A DNA stretch of 10,645 nt from an uncultured Clostridia bacterium (GTDB lineage Bacteria > Bacillota > Clostridia > Oscillospirales > Ruminococcaceae): assembly GCA_947584825.1 (NCBI GenBank), contig CANPWR010000045.1:1-10645 (forward strand). The letters are read 5' to 3'. The position numbers and the translations under genes were made by a program. The notes under the pieces were generated by a model. The model was not told where the DNA came from and ran no database searches. It saw only the letters and a program-made list of their open reading frames with translations. This document shows positions 4,893 to 10,645 of this stretch, one piece after another. Each line of letters begins with the position of its first letter. Within the stretch, counting starts at the first letter, position 1.

Positions 4893-6224
4893 ATGGCATT
4901 ACCTGTAGCTGCGATCGTCGGCAGACCTAATGTGGGAAAATCTACGCTTTTTAATAAGCTGATAGGGCAAAAGCTGTCTATTGTTGAGGACACTCCGGGA
5001 GTTACAAGAGACAGGATTTACTCCAAATGCGAGTGGCTGGGAAAGCAGTTTATGCTAGTTGACACAGGCGGTATTGAGACTAAAACCGACGATATTATTC
5101 TCACTCAGATGAAACGCCAGGCAGAGGTGGCTATAACAAGCGCAGATGTAATTATTTTTATTACAGATATAAGAACGGGTGTAACTGCTAATGACTATGA
5201 TGTTGCAGATATGCTAATGAAGTCCGGAAAGCCTGTTGTTCTCTGCGTGAATAAATGTGATAATGTCGGTAATCCGCCTGCTGAGTTTTATGAGTTTTAC
5301 AATCTCGGAATCGGCGATCCTATTGCTGTTTCATCAATTCACGGACACGGAACAGGTGATTTGCTTGACGAGGTGATTAAGTATTTTCCGGACACTGATG
5401 GGGAATATGACGACAGCGATACTATTAGAGTTGCTGTAATAGGAAAACCTAATGTCGGAAAATCTTCGATTATAAACAAGATATGTGGTGAAGAAAGACT
5501 TATCGTCTCCGACATTGCCGGTACTACGAGAGACGCTACCGATACTGAAGTTGAAAATGAAAAGGGTAGGTTTATTTTCATAGATACGGCAGGTATCAGG
5601 AGAAAATCAAAGGTTCTGGAGAGCATAGAAAAGTACAGTGTTCTAAGGGCATATATGGCGGTTGATAGAGCCGATGTTGCGGTTATTGTAATAGATGCGA
5701 CTGTTGGATTTACTGAGCAGGATTCTAAGGTTGCGGGATATGCCCATGAGCAGGGTAAGGCTTGCGTTGTCGCTGTCAACAAATGGGATGCTGTTGAAAA
5801 GGATACAAATACAATGTCTGAGTACACAAATAAGCTGAAAAATGATTTCAGCTTTATGTCGTATGTTCCTTTTGTATTTATTTCTGCAAAAACAGGTCAG
5901 AGACTAGGTAAGCTGTTTGATATTATAAAATATGTTGCTGAGAAAAATTCAATTAGAATTTCAACAGGAAAGCTCAACGATGTTTTGGCTTATGCTACAA
6001 GCAGAGTTCAGCCGCCGTCTGATAAGGGTAAACGTCTTAAAATTTACTATATGACACAGCCGTCAACAAAACCGCCTACGTTTGTTACCTTTGTAAATAA
6101 AGCGGAACTGTTTCATTTTTCCTATCAGAGGTATCTGGAGAATCAAATTCGTGAAACCTTTGGTCTGGAAGGCACTCCTGTAAGATTTATAGTAAGAGAA
6201 AGAGGAGCGAACGACACAAAATAA
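4893..6224 (+). CDS. der: Ribosome biogenesis GTPase Der (EngA)
   Basis: This is an essential GTPase with two tandem G domains that acts in late 50S subunit assembly. G domain 1 shows GRPNVGKS (10-17), DTPGVTRD (33-40), DTGG (57-60) and NKCD (120-123). G domain 2 shows GKPNVGKS (184-191), DIAGTTRD (207-214), DTAGIRRKSK (231-240) and NKWD (296-299). A KH-like RNA-contact domain covers roughly 355-443. The length of 443 is typical. GGGAGG (4877-4882) precedes the ATG by 10 bases, and MALPVAAIVG starts directly at the first beta strand, as in other Der proteins. plsY starts 13 bp after the stop and gpsA follows, so der probably leads a three-gene operon. I found no convincing promoter between the rpmF terminator and der, so expression may depend on partial readthrough or an internal promoter. 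Confidence 0.97.
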   Translation: MALPVAAIVGRPNVGKSTLFNKLIGQKLSIVEDTPGVTRDRIYSKCEWLGKQFMLVDTGGIETKTDDIILTQMKRQAEVAITSADVIIFITDIRTGVTANDYDVADMLMKSGKPVVLCVNKCDNVGNPPAEFYEFYNLGIGDPIAVSSIHGHGTGDLLDEVIKYFPDTDGEYDDSDTIRVAVIGKPNVGKSSIINKICGEERLIVSDIAGTTRDATDTEVENEKGRFIFIDTAGIRRKSKVLESIEKYSVLRAYMAVDRADVAVIVIDATVGFTEQDSKVAGYAHEQGKACVVAVNKWDAVEKDTNTMSEYTNKLKNDFSFMSYVPFVFISAKTGQRLGKLFDIIKYVAEKNSIRISTGKLNDVLAYATSRVQPPSDKGKRLKIYYMTQPSTKPPTFVTFVNKAELFHFSYQRYLENQIRETFGLEGTPVRFIVRERGANDTK

Positions 6225-6237
6225 CCGGGAGATTGAT

Positions 6238-6894
6238 ATGATTGAATTTTTATGTATAGCTGTTACCGCAATAGCTTCGTATCTTTTCGGAAGCTTTAAT
6301 TCTGCACTGATAGTGTGCAAATTGCTGAAGCATGATGATATAAGAAAATACGGCAGTAAAAGTGCAGGACTAACTAATGTTTTAAGGGTATACGGAAAAG
6401 TACCTGCGCTGATAACTCTATTGTGCGACCTATTCAAGGGAGTTATTGCTGTGGTTCTGGCACGTCTTATTGTAACCAACATTCTGGGAGTACTTTTCTT
6501 TGGCGACAGTCTGTTTATTGGGTATGTTGCAGGAGTATGTGTAGTGCTAGGACATATTTTTCCGATATACTATGGTTTTAAGGGCGGAAAGGGTGTTTTG
6601 ACTGCCTGCACAACCATGCTTGCAGTTGATCCGATTACTACACTTTTATGTTTAGCTATATTTATTGTTGTTGTTTCAATAACTAAGTATGTTTCTTTAG
6701 GGTCGATAATATCTATGTTTTTTTATCCATTCATTACCGGAGTAACCCAGTATGTTCGGGGATATGAGGGTATATGGATAAATGTTATTTTTGCAGTTTT
6801 ACTGGCTGTGCTGATAATATACAAGCATAAGGCTAATATAATCAGACTTAAAAACCACGAGGAAAACAAGCTGAGTTTTAAAAGTAAGGAATAG
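6238..6894 (+). CDS. plsY: Acyl-phosphate:glycerol-3-phosphate acyltransferase PlsY
   Basis: This integral membrane enzyme transfers an acyl group from acyl-phosphate to the sn-1 position of glycerol-3-phosphate, giving lysophosphatidic acid, the first phospholipid intermediate. The 218 residues form several hydrophobic segments (about 3-28, 56-85, 92-113, 120-148, 152-170, 180-195). The three family motifs are visible: motif 1 GSKSAGLTNVLR (39-50), motif 2 GHIFPIYYGFKGGKG (105-119), and motif 3 with H197, N200, R203 and ENK (209-211). Motif 1 differs from the commoner GSGNPGATN form, but the key Ser, Gly, Thr-Asn and Arg positions remain. GGGAG (6227-6231) lies six bases before the ATG. It sits 13 bp behind der and 30 bp before gpsA, which makes its substrate; this strongly supports co-transcription. 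Confidence 0.95.
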   Translation: MIEFLCIAVTAIASYLFGSFNSALIVCKLLKHDDIRKYGSKSAGLTNVLRVYGKVPALITLLCDLFKGVIAVVLARLIVTNILGVLFFGDSLFIGYVAGVCVVLGHIFPIYYGFKGGKGVLTACTTMLAVDPITTLLCLAIFIVVVSITKYVSLGSIISMFFYPFITGVTQYVRGYEGIWINVIFAVLLAVLIIYKHKANIIRLKNHEENKLSFKSKE

Positions 6895-6924
6895 TTTTTA
6901 TATAAGTTATGACGGAGGATCAAT

Positions 6925-7926
6925 ATGGCTGATATAGTTATTCTGGGTTCTGGGGGATTTGGACTTTCTCTTGCTGTTATGTGCGAAAGACTTGGTCACA
7001 ATGTGACTGTATGGTCGAAGTTCAGAGATGAAATTGATACGATCAAAAGAACAGGCGAGCTTAAAGCAAAGCTTCCCGGAACTATTATCCCAAGAAGCAT
7101 AAAGCTCACGACTGATATATCCTGCGTCAGAGATAAGGATATTGCAGTAGTGGGTATTCCTTCTTCGTTTGTAAGGGAAACCTGCGAAACCGCTAAGCCT
7201 TTTATGAGTGAAAAAACCTATATAGTAAATACTTCAAAGGGATTAGAGAACGGAACGCTGAAACGTATGAGCGTTGTTGTTTCAGAGGTTTTCGATAAAA
7301 ACAGAATTGTTGTTCTGACTGGACCTTCTCATGCTGAGGAGCTTGCAAAGGGAATTCCTACAACGGTTGTTGTTTCGTCAAAGGATCATGATGCGGCAAA
7401 GTACATTCAGGAAACTATGTCAAGTCAGGTTTTGAGAATATATATAAATGATGATATTGTAGGCTGTGAGATAGGCGGCTCACTTAAAAATATAATTGCC
7501 CTTGCGGCTGGAATCTGTGATGGTATGGGATTTGGCGATAACACCAAGGCGGCTCTTATGACAAGAGGTATCAGCGAGATAGCTCGTCTGGGTGTATCAT
7601 TAGGGGCAAATACCAGTACATTCGCAGGCTTGACAGGAATAGGCGACTTGATCGTTACCTGCACCAGTATGCATTCGAGAAACCGCCGTGCAGGGATATT
7701 GATAGGAAAAGGTCAAACTCCTGAAGAAGCTGTAAGAATGGTTGGAACGGTCGAGGGTTATTATTGTACAAAAACCGCTTATGCACTTGCAAAGGCTCAG
7801 GGGGTCGAGATGCCGATAACCGAACAGCTTTATTCTGTTTTATTTGAGGGAAAGCAGGTTGACACTGCTTTAAAAGAGCTTATGACCAGACCTAATTCCA
7901 GTGAAAATGAGAAAATAGTTTTATAA
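6925..7926 (+). CDS. gpsA: NAD(P)H-dependent glycerol-3-phosphate dehydrogenase
   Basis: This soluble enzyme reduces dihydroxyacetone phosphate to sn-glycerol-3-phosphate, the substrate of PlsY encoded just upstream. Of its 333 residues, the N-terminal Rossmann domain has the dinucleotide loop GSGGFG (8-13; many homologues have GAGSWG), VVGIPSSFVRE (76-85) and NTSKGLE (102-108) with K105. TGPSHAEELAKG follows at 132-143. The all-helical C-terminal domain carries GGSLKN (184-189, catalytic Lys 189), AAGICDGMGFGDNTKAAL, TRGISEI, GIGDL (238-242) and SRNRR (251-255). GGAGG at 6914-6918 lies six bases before the ATG. The gene ends the der-plsY-gpsA unit and is closed by a strong bidirectional terminator starting 3 bp after the stop. 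Confidence 0.97.
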   Translation: MADIVILGSGGFGLSLAVMCERLGHNVTVWSKFRDEIDTIKRTGELKAKLPGTIIPRSIKLTTDISCVRDKDIAVVGIPSSFVRETCETAKPFMSEKTYIVNTSKGLENGTLKRMSVVVSEVFDKNRIVVLTGPSHAEELAKGIPTTVVVSSKDHDAAKYIQETMSSQVLRIYINDDIVGCEIGGSLKNIIALAAGICDGMGFGDNTKAALMTRGISEIARLGVSLGANTSTFAGLTGIGDLIVTCTSMHSRNRRAGILIGKGQTPEEAVRMVGTVEGYYCTKTAYALAKAQGVEMPITEQLYSVLFEGKQVDTALKELMTRPNSSENEKIVL

Positions 7927-7928
7927 AT

Positions 7929-7961
7929 AAAAAGGTTGTCTGTTTTCAGGCAACCTTTTTA
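7929..7961. terminator. Bidirectional rho-independent terminator between convergent genes
   Basis: AAAAAGGTTG (7929-7938) and CAACCTTTTT (7951-7960) form a stem, extended by CTG/CAG and a T-G pair to about 14 bp with a TTTT loop. The T-run on the plus strand ends the gpsA transcript. The A-run on the left gives a T-run on the minus strand, ending the metK-side transcript 21 bp after the membrane-protein gene. Confidence 0.93.
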
Positions 7962-7981
7962 GATGATTTTTATTTTGAAAT

Positions 7982-8710
7982 TTAGTGTTTTACACGTTTT
8001 TCAAGGGATTCAAACATTTCTTTTAAATTATCGGTTATTGTCTGATTAGAATGAAATGGACGGAAAAAGTAATGTTTTTGGCTTGTATTCTCTTGCTTTT
8101 TGCGAATATACTCTTTGAGATGTTCGTATTTGACAATAACATCTTTTTCCTCAGCAAATTTTTTAAGCTTTGCAATGAGTTGGGCAGATTTTATTACGTC
8201 AATTATGAAAACACCGAAAAACAGTCCGATGACAAATGAGAATGCAAGGTTACGAGACAGCCATTTCAATGAGTTAAGGATGTAAGGGTGAATAAGAAAA
8301 TAATATACAGATCCAAGTAATGCCCAAATCAGTGAGAATTTTGGACAGATAATTCCTTGAATATTTCCCCATTCATTACTGTAATCCCACAAACGAATTT
8401 TAAATACTTTCACGCTTATAATTCCGGCTATGTATTCAACTGCAGTCATACATATAGCCATAAGAATGAAAATTAATGCTTTTTTAAAAATAGGATTGAT
8501 AAGTTTAAATATATGTAGTGATGCTAGTAAATATAATATGCATAGTCCAATTCCGTACAAAGGCAGATACGGACCTATGCAAAATCCAGGGTTGATCCAT
8601 TTTCGTTCTGGATTGGAACGGGAAAAATAACGCCGAAAAAGCAGTTCAAGAAGCCAGCCTGAAACAGAGCCAAGGAAAAATAAAAATGCCAGAATTAAAA
8701 ATAAATTCAT
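7982..8710 (-). CDS. CmpB-family putative ABC-transporter-type membrane protein (PF06541 type)
   Basis: This 242-residue membrane protein resembles the ABC_trans_CmpB family of Firmicutes, whose transport role is not established. Hydrophobic segments lie at about 2-24, 44-68, 77-101, 124-145 and 154-176. They are followed by a charged cytoplasmic tail (about 180-242) that is Lys/Glu-rich and probably helical. Family-typical features are GWLLELLFRR near the N-terminus, NPGFCIGPYLPLYGIG (40-55), VEYIAG in the third segment (91-96) and the loop RLWDYSNEWGNIQGIICP (106-123). GTGAGG seven to eight bases upstream on the minus strand (8715-8720) supports the ATG at 8710. It starts 79 bp after metK on the same strand, with no clear terminator between, so it may be partly co-transcribed with metK under SAM control. 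No ATPase or substrate-binding partner is encoded nearby, so substrate and function are unknown. Confidence 0.8.
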   Translation of the reverse strand: MNLFLILAFLFFLGSVSGWLLELLFRRYFSRSNPERKWINPGFCIGPYLPLYGIGLCILYLLASLHIFKLINPIFKKALIFILMAICMTAVEYIAGIISVKVFKIRLWDYSNEWGNIQGIICPKFSLIWALLGSVYYFLIHPYILNSLKWLSRNLAFSFVIGLFFGVFIIDVIKSAQLIAKLKKFAEEKDVIVKYEHLKEYIRKKQENTSQKHYFFRPFHSNQTITDNLKEMFESLEKRVKH

Positions 8711-8789
8711 TTTACCTCACACCTTTACTTTAATATTCATTTTATATAAGAATTTTCATCTGTTTTATAAGCAATTATAGCTTCTTTAA

Positions 8790-9971
8790 TTACAGAACAG
8801 CCTTTCTAAGTTCTTCGACTTTATCGGTTTTTTCCCATGCGACTTCTAAATCCTCGCGTCCCATATGACCGTATGCCGCAAGCCTTTTGTAAATCGGTTT
8901 GCGAAGTCCTAGAGTTTCTATAATAGCCGATGGGCGGAGGTCGAAAACCTTTCTTACGGCATCGCTCAACTTACTTGGGTCAAGATTGCTTGTTCCGAAT
9001 GTGTTAATATCAACCATAACCGAAACAGGCGATGCAACACCTATGGCATATGCAAGCTGAACCTCACATTTGTCCGCAAGCTTGGCAGCAACAATATTTT
9101 TAGCAACATACCTTGCCATATAAGCCGCTGAACGGTCTACCTTTGTAGGGTCTTTTCCTGAAAATGCACCGCCGCCGTGACGTCCCATTCCCCCATAGGT
9201 ATCAACAATGATTTTTCTGCCGGTAAGCCCGCTGTCTCCGTGAGGACCGCCGATAACAAACCTGCCTGTAGGATTTACAAAATATTGTGTTTTATCGTCC
9301 AGAAGTTTGTTTGGTATAACAGCTTTTACAACATATTTAATTATATCTTTTCTTATCTGTTCAAGTGTTACGTTTTCGTCGTGCTGTGAAGAAACAACTA
9401 TAGCATCGATTCTTACCGGTTTGTTATTGTCGTCATATTCAACAGTTACCTGAGTTTTTCCGTCAGGACGCAGATAGGGCAGTGTGCCGTTTTTTCTGAC
9501 CTCAGTAAGTCTATGTGCAAGTTTATGTGCAAGAGAAATTGGCATTGGCATAAGCTCGGGAGTCTCATTGCAGGCATATCCGAACATCATACCCTGATCT
9601 CCTGCACCGATGTCGTTTAAGTTTTCATCACGGCCTTCTAAAGCGTTATCAACGCCTTGAGCAATATCCGGCGATTGCTTGTCTATAGTAGTGAAAACAG
9701 CACATGTGTTTCCGTTAAAGCCATAAGCGTCGTTATCGTAGCCTATTTCGTTTACGGTCTGCCTGACTATTTCGGGAATATCAACCTGTGCTTTTGTGGT
9801 TATTTCACCCATACACATTATCATTCCTGTTGTGGCTACTGTTTCACAGGCAACTCTTGAATAAGGGTCTTGCTTAAGCATTGCGTCTAAAATTGCATCT
9901 GAAACCTGGTCGCAGATTTTATCAGGATGTCCCTCGGTTACTGATTCAGAAGTAAAAAGATTTCTTGACAT
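8790..9971 (-). CDS. metK: S-adenosylmethionine synthase
   Basis: This enzyme makes S-adenosylmethionine from methionine and ATP, releasing phosphate and pyrophosphate; it works as a cytoplasmic tetramer. The 393 residues begin MSRNLFTSESVTEGHPDK. Key motifs are GHPDK (14-18), GAGDQGMMFGYA (122-133), and DTYGGMGRHGGGAFSGKDP (257-275), which is the ATP and phosphate-binding P-loop-like region, followed by KVDRSAAYMARY. The ATG at 9971 is chosen because GGAGG (9980-9984) precedes it by eight bases. A TTG at 9986 in the same frame would add five residues but overlaps that ribosome binding site. The gene is preceded by a SAM-I riboswitch with a terminator and a consensus promoter, so high SAM should shut off its transcription. 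This is direct product feedback. Confidence 0.97.
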   Translation of the reverse strand: MSRNLFTSESVTEGHPDKICDQVSDAILDAMLKQDPYSRVACETVATTGMIMCMGEITTKAQVDIPEIVRQTVNEIGYDNDAYGFNGNTCAVFTTIDKQSPDIAQGVDNALEGRDENLNDIGAGDQGMMFGYACNETPELMPMPISLAHKLAHRLTEVRKNGTLPYLRPDGKTQVTVEYDDNNKPVRIDAIVVSSQHDENVTLEQIRKDIIKYVVKAVIPNKLLDDKTQYFVNPTGRFVIGGPHGDSGLTGRKIIVDTYGGMGRHGGGAFSGKDPTKVDRSAAYMARYVAKNIVAAKLADKCEVQLAYAIGVASPVSVMVDINTFGTSNLDPSKLSDAVRKVFDLRPSAIIETLGLRKPIYKRLAAYGHMGREDLEVAWEKTDKVEELRKAVL

Positions 9972-9998
9972 TTTTAGTTCCTCCAAATTTGACTAAAC

Positions 9999-10023
9999 AA
10001 AAAAGCGTTTCAACCGAAACGCT
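9999..10023 (-). terminator. Intrinsic terminator of the metK SAM riboswitch
   Basis: On the minus strand, AGCGTTTC (10023-10016), loop GGTT and GAAACGCT (10011-10004) form an 8-bp stem followed by a T-run (10004-9999). It sits about 28 bases before the metK start codon. The minus-strand sequence TTTCGG (10019-10014) is complementary to CCGAAA (10055-10050) in the 3' part of the aptamer, so an antiterminator that competes with this stem can be drawn. Confidence 0.92.
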
Positions 10024-10043
10024 AGAATTTACCATCTAAATTC

Positions 10044-10145
10044 CTCATCTTTCGGATATATTACCGCAGGATTTAGCACCTTAATAAAAAACAAATTAGG
10101 TTGCCGGGCTTCATAGGACCTGTTTCCTCCGCCGCTCTTGATAAG
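10044..10145 (-). ncRNA. SAM-I (S-box) riboswitch aptamer
   Basis: The minus strand carries the S-box core in order: CTTATCAAGAG (from 10145), the kink-turn stretch GGCGGAGG, CTATGAAGCCCGGCAACC, a short variable stem, AAGGTGCTAAATCCTGC, a small stem, and GAAAGATGAG (ending at 10044). P1 pairs CTTATC (10145-10140) with GATGAG (10049-10044), including one T-G pair. An extra hairpin GAATTTA/TAAATTC (10025-10043) sits between aptamer and terminator. By family knowledge, SAM binding stabilises P1 and lets the terminator form, reducing metK transcription. Confidence 0.95.
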
Positions 10146-10156
10146 GTTGTAGACAT

Positions 10157-10185
10157 ATTATACAACTACTTCACTTATATGTCAA
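10157..10185 (-). promoter_or_regulatory. Consensus sigma-A promoter of the metK riboswitch transcript
   Basis: On the minus strand, TTGACA (10185-10180), a 17-bp spacer and TATAAT (10162-10157) match the consensus exactly. The -10 hexamer ends 11 bp before the aptamer, so the transcript starts almost directly with the riboswitch. Confidence 0.93.
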
Positions 10186-10331
10186 CAAAAAAACACGATT
10201 TTTTTATAATTGTAAAAGTTGATACAATTAATATTTATATAGATATTTTGTCGAATAAAATTGAAATTTATAGGTTTTTTCTGTTAATAATTATGGTTTT
10301 AAAAAACTGCAAAAAAATTTAATCAAACCCC
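10186..10331. other. AT-rich spacer between divergent metK and rRNA promoters
   Basis: This stretch has no gene. It is very AT-rich with phased A and T runs (for example 10190-10207 and 10311-10320). The part just upstream of the rRNA promoter resembles an UP element, which would bind the RNA polymerase alpha subunit (inference). A short open frame crossing the region overlaps the riboswitch and has no ribosome binding site. Confidence 0.5.
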
Positions 10332-10360
10332 TTGACAAAGAAGAAGAGACGTGATATAAT
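10332..10360 (+). promoter_or_regulatory. Consensus rRNA operon promoter
   Basis: TTGACA (10332-10337), a 17-bp spacer and TATAAT (10355-10360) match the consensus exactly. It lies about 250 bp before the 16S start and is preceded by an AT-rich stretch. It is the only clear promoter seen for the rRNA operon in this window. Confidence 0.92.
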
Positions 10361-10366
10361 AATCAG

Positions 10367-10607
10367 GCACTCGAAAAACGAGTGGAGAAAAAAAGGATAA
10401 AAAAGTCCTTAAAAATAGCATCTTGAAAATTGAACAATGGAACACGAAGACTTTAAGATAAGTAAAGAAGTACCTGTAATTCTTGAGAGAGAAACTCAAG
10501 TGAGTGGTAAGCAGAGACCACTTTAAAAAAATAAAGAACTGCAAGTCAGTGAAGAAGATGAGCTGAGGTTTTAAGTATTCTTTAAAAAGGAATAGTTAAG
10601 ATACAAA
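10367..10607 (+). ncRNA. 16S rRNA 5' leader (processed precursor region)
   Basis: This transcribed leader runs from just after the rRNA promoter to the mature 16S end. It begins with a hairpin, CACTCG-AAAAA-CGAGTG (10368-10384), right at the expected RNA 5' end. TCTTGAAAATTGAACA (10421-10436) resembles the conserved leader sequence of Firmicutes rRNA operons that includes boxA-like antitermination signals. Two more hairpins follow: CTTGAG/CTCAAG (10482-10500) and AGTGGT/ACCACT (10503-10522). TATTC/GAATA can pair just before the mature end. The partner strand of the RNase III processing stem would lie after 16S, outside the window. I see no coding sequence here. Confidence 0.75.
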
Positions 10608-10645
10608 CAAATTAAGAGTTTGATCCTGGCTCAGGACGAACGCTG
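10608..10645 (+). rRNA. rrs: 16S ribosomal RNA, 5' end only
   Basis: AGAGTTTGATCCTGGCTCAG at 10615-10634 is the universal bacterial sequence at E. coli positions 8-27, and GACGAACGCTG continues as in Firmicutes. The mature 5' end is therefore near 10608, give or take a few bases. The gene runs off the right edge after about 38 bases, too little for species identification. Confidence 0.97.

Noticed and set aside
5339..5827. 162-codon minus-strand open frame inside der
   Set aside because: It overlaps the two G domains on the opposite strand, is Ser/Thr/Leu-rich as typical of antisense translation, and has no start signal.
6063..6482. Minus-strand frame across the der-plsY junction
   Set aside because: It overlaps two confidently assigned genes and a ribosome binding site, with no independent support.
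9969..9986. TTG start adding five residues to MetK
   Set aside because: The codons coincide with the GGAGG ribosome binding site. The ATG at 9971 gives the family-typical MSRNLFTSESVTEGHPDK start.
10205..10247. A second rRNA promoter from TTGATA (10219-10224) or TATAAT (10205-10210)
   Set aside because: Neither has a partner hexamer at acceptable spacing. The AT-rich sequence gives many chance matches.
10101..10322. 73-codon plus-strand open frame upstream of the rRNA promoter
   Set aside because: It runs antisense through the SAM riboswitch and metK promoter, has low-complexity AT-derived sequence and no ribosome binding site.

Overview
The window is 10.6 kb of AT-rich chromosomal DNA from a low-GC Gram-positive anaerobe, most likely a Ruminococcus-like member of the Clostridia (Oscillospiraceae/Ruminococcaceae). 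The evidence is the strong AGGAGG-type ribosome binding sites, the A+T-rich codon use, the Lys-rich C-terminal domain after a Ser/Pro/Asp linker in the first gene, the GC-rich hairpin repeat at 493-725, a SAM-I riboswitch before metK, and a Firmicutes-type 16S rRNA start at the right edge. The genus is an inference.

Layout. (1) 1-459: 3' end of a secreted or cell-surface protein gene. (2) 460-839: no gene, but a dense cluster of inverted repeats framed by two near-identical palindromes, then a possible sporulation-type promoter. (3) 846-2063: a full-length homologue of D-Ala-D-Ala carboxypeptidase (DacA/PBP5 type) in which all three catalytic motifs are altered, so it is probably a pseudoenzyme. 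(4) 2187-3518: pgi, with its own promoter. (5) 3519-4030: a structured leader and a small P-loop protein of unknown function. (6) 4072-4860: a consensus promoter, yceD (DUF177), rpmF (ribosomal protein bL32) and a terminator. (7) 4893-7926: der-plsY-gpsA, a ribosome-assembly GTPase followed by two phospholipid genes. A bidirectional terminator at 7929-7961 separates it from the opposing strand. (8) Minus strand, 10185 down to 7982: consensus promoter, SAM-I riboswitch with terminator, metK, then a CmpB-family membrane protein. (9) 10332-10645: divergent rRNA promoter, 16S leader and the first bases of 16S rRNA.

How it fits together. Most genes are housekeeping and growth-linked: ribosome parts and assembly (yceD, rpmF, der, 16S), phospholipid entry (gpsA makes sn-glycerol-3-phosphate, plsY acylates it), central carbon metabolism (pgi) and SAM synthesis (metK). 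Three promoters match TTGACA-N17-TATAAT exactly: yceD-rpmF, metK and rrn. The metK and rrn promoters are divergent across about 146 bp.

The points most worth a second look are the motif-dead carboxypeptidase homologue with its sporulation-like promoter, the palindrome-framed hairpin mosaic upstream of it, and the leader of the small P-loop gene, where two mutually exclusive pairings could expose or hide the Shine-Dalgarno sequence. I saw no CRISPR array, transposase, tRNA or phage gene.
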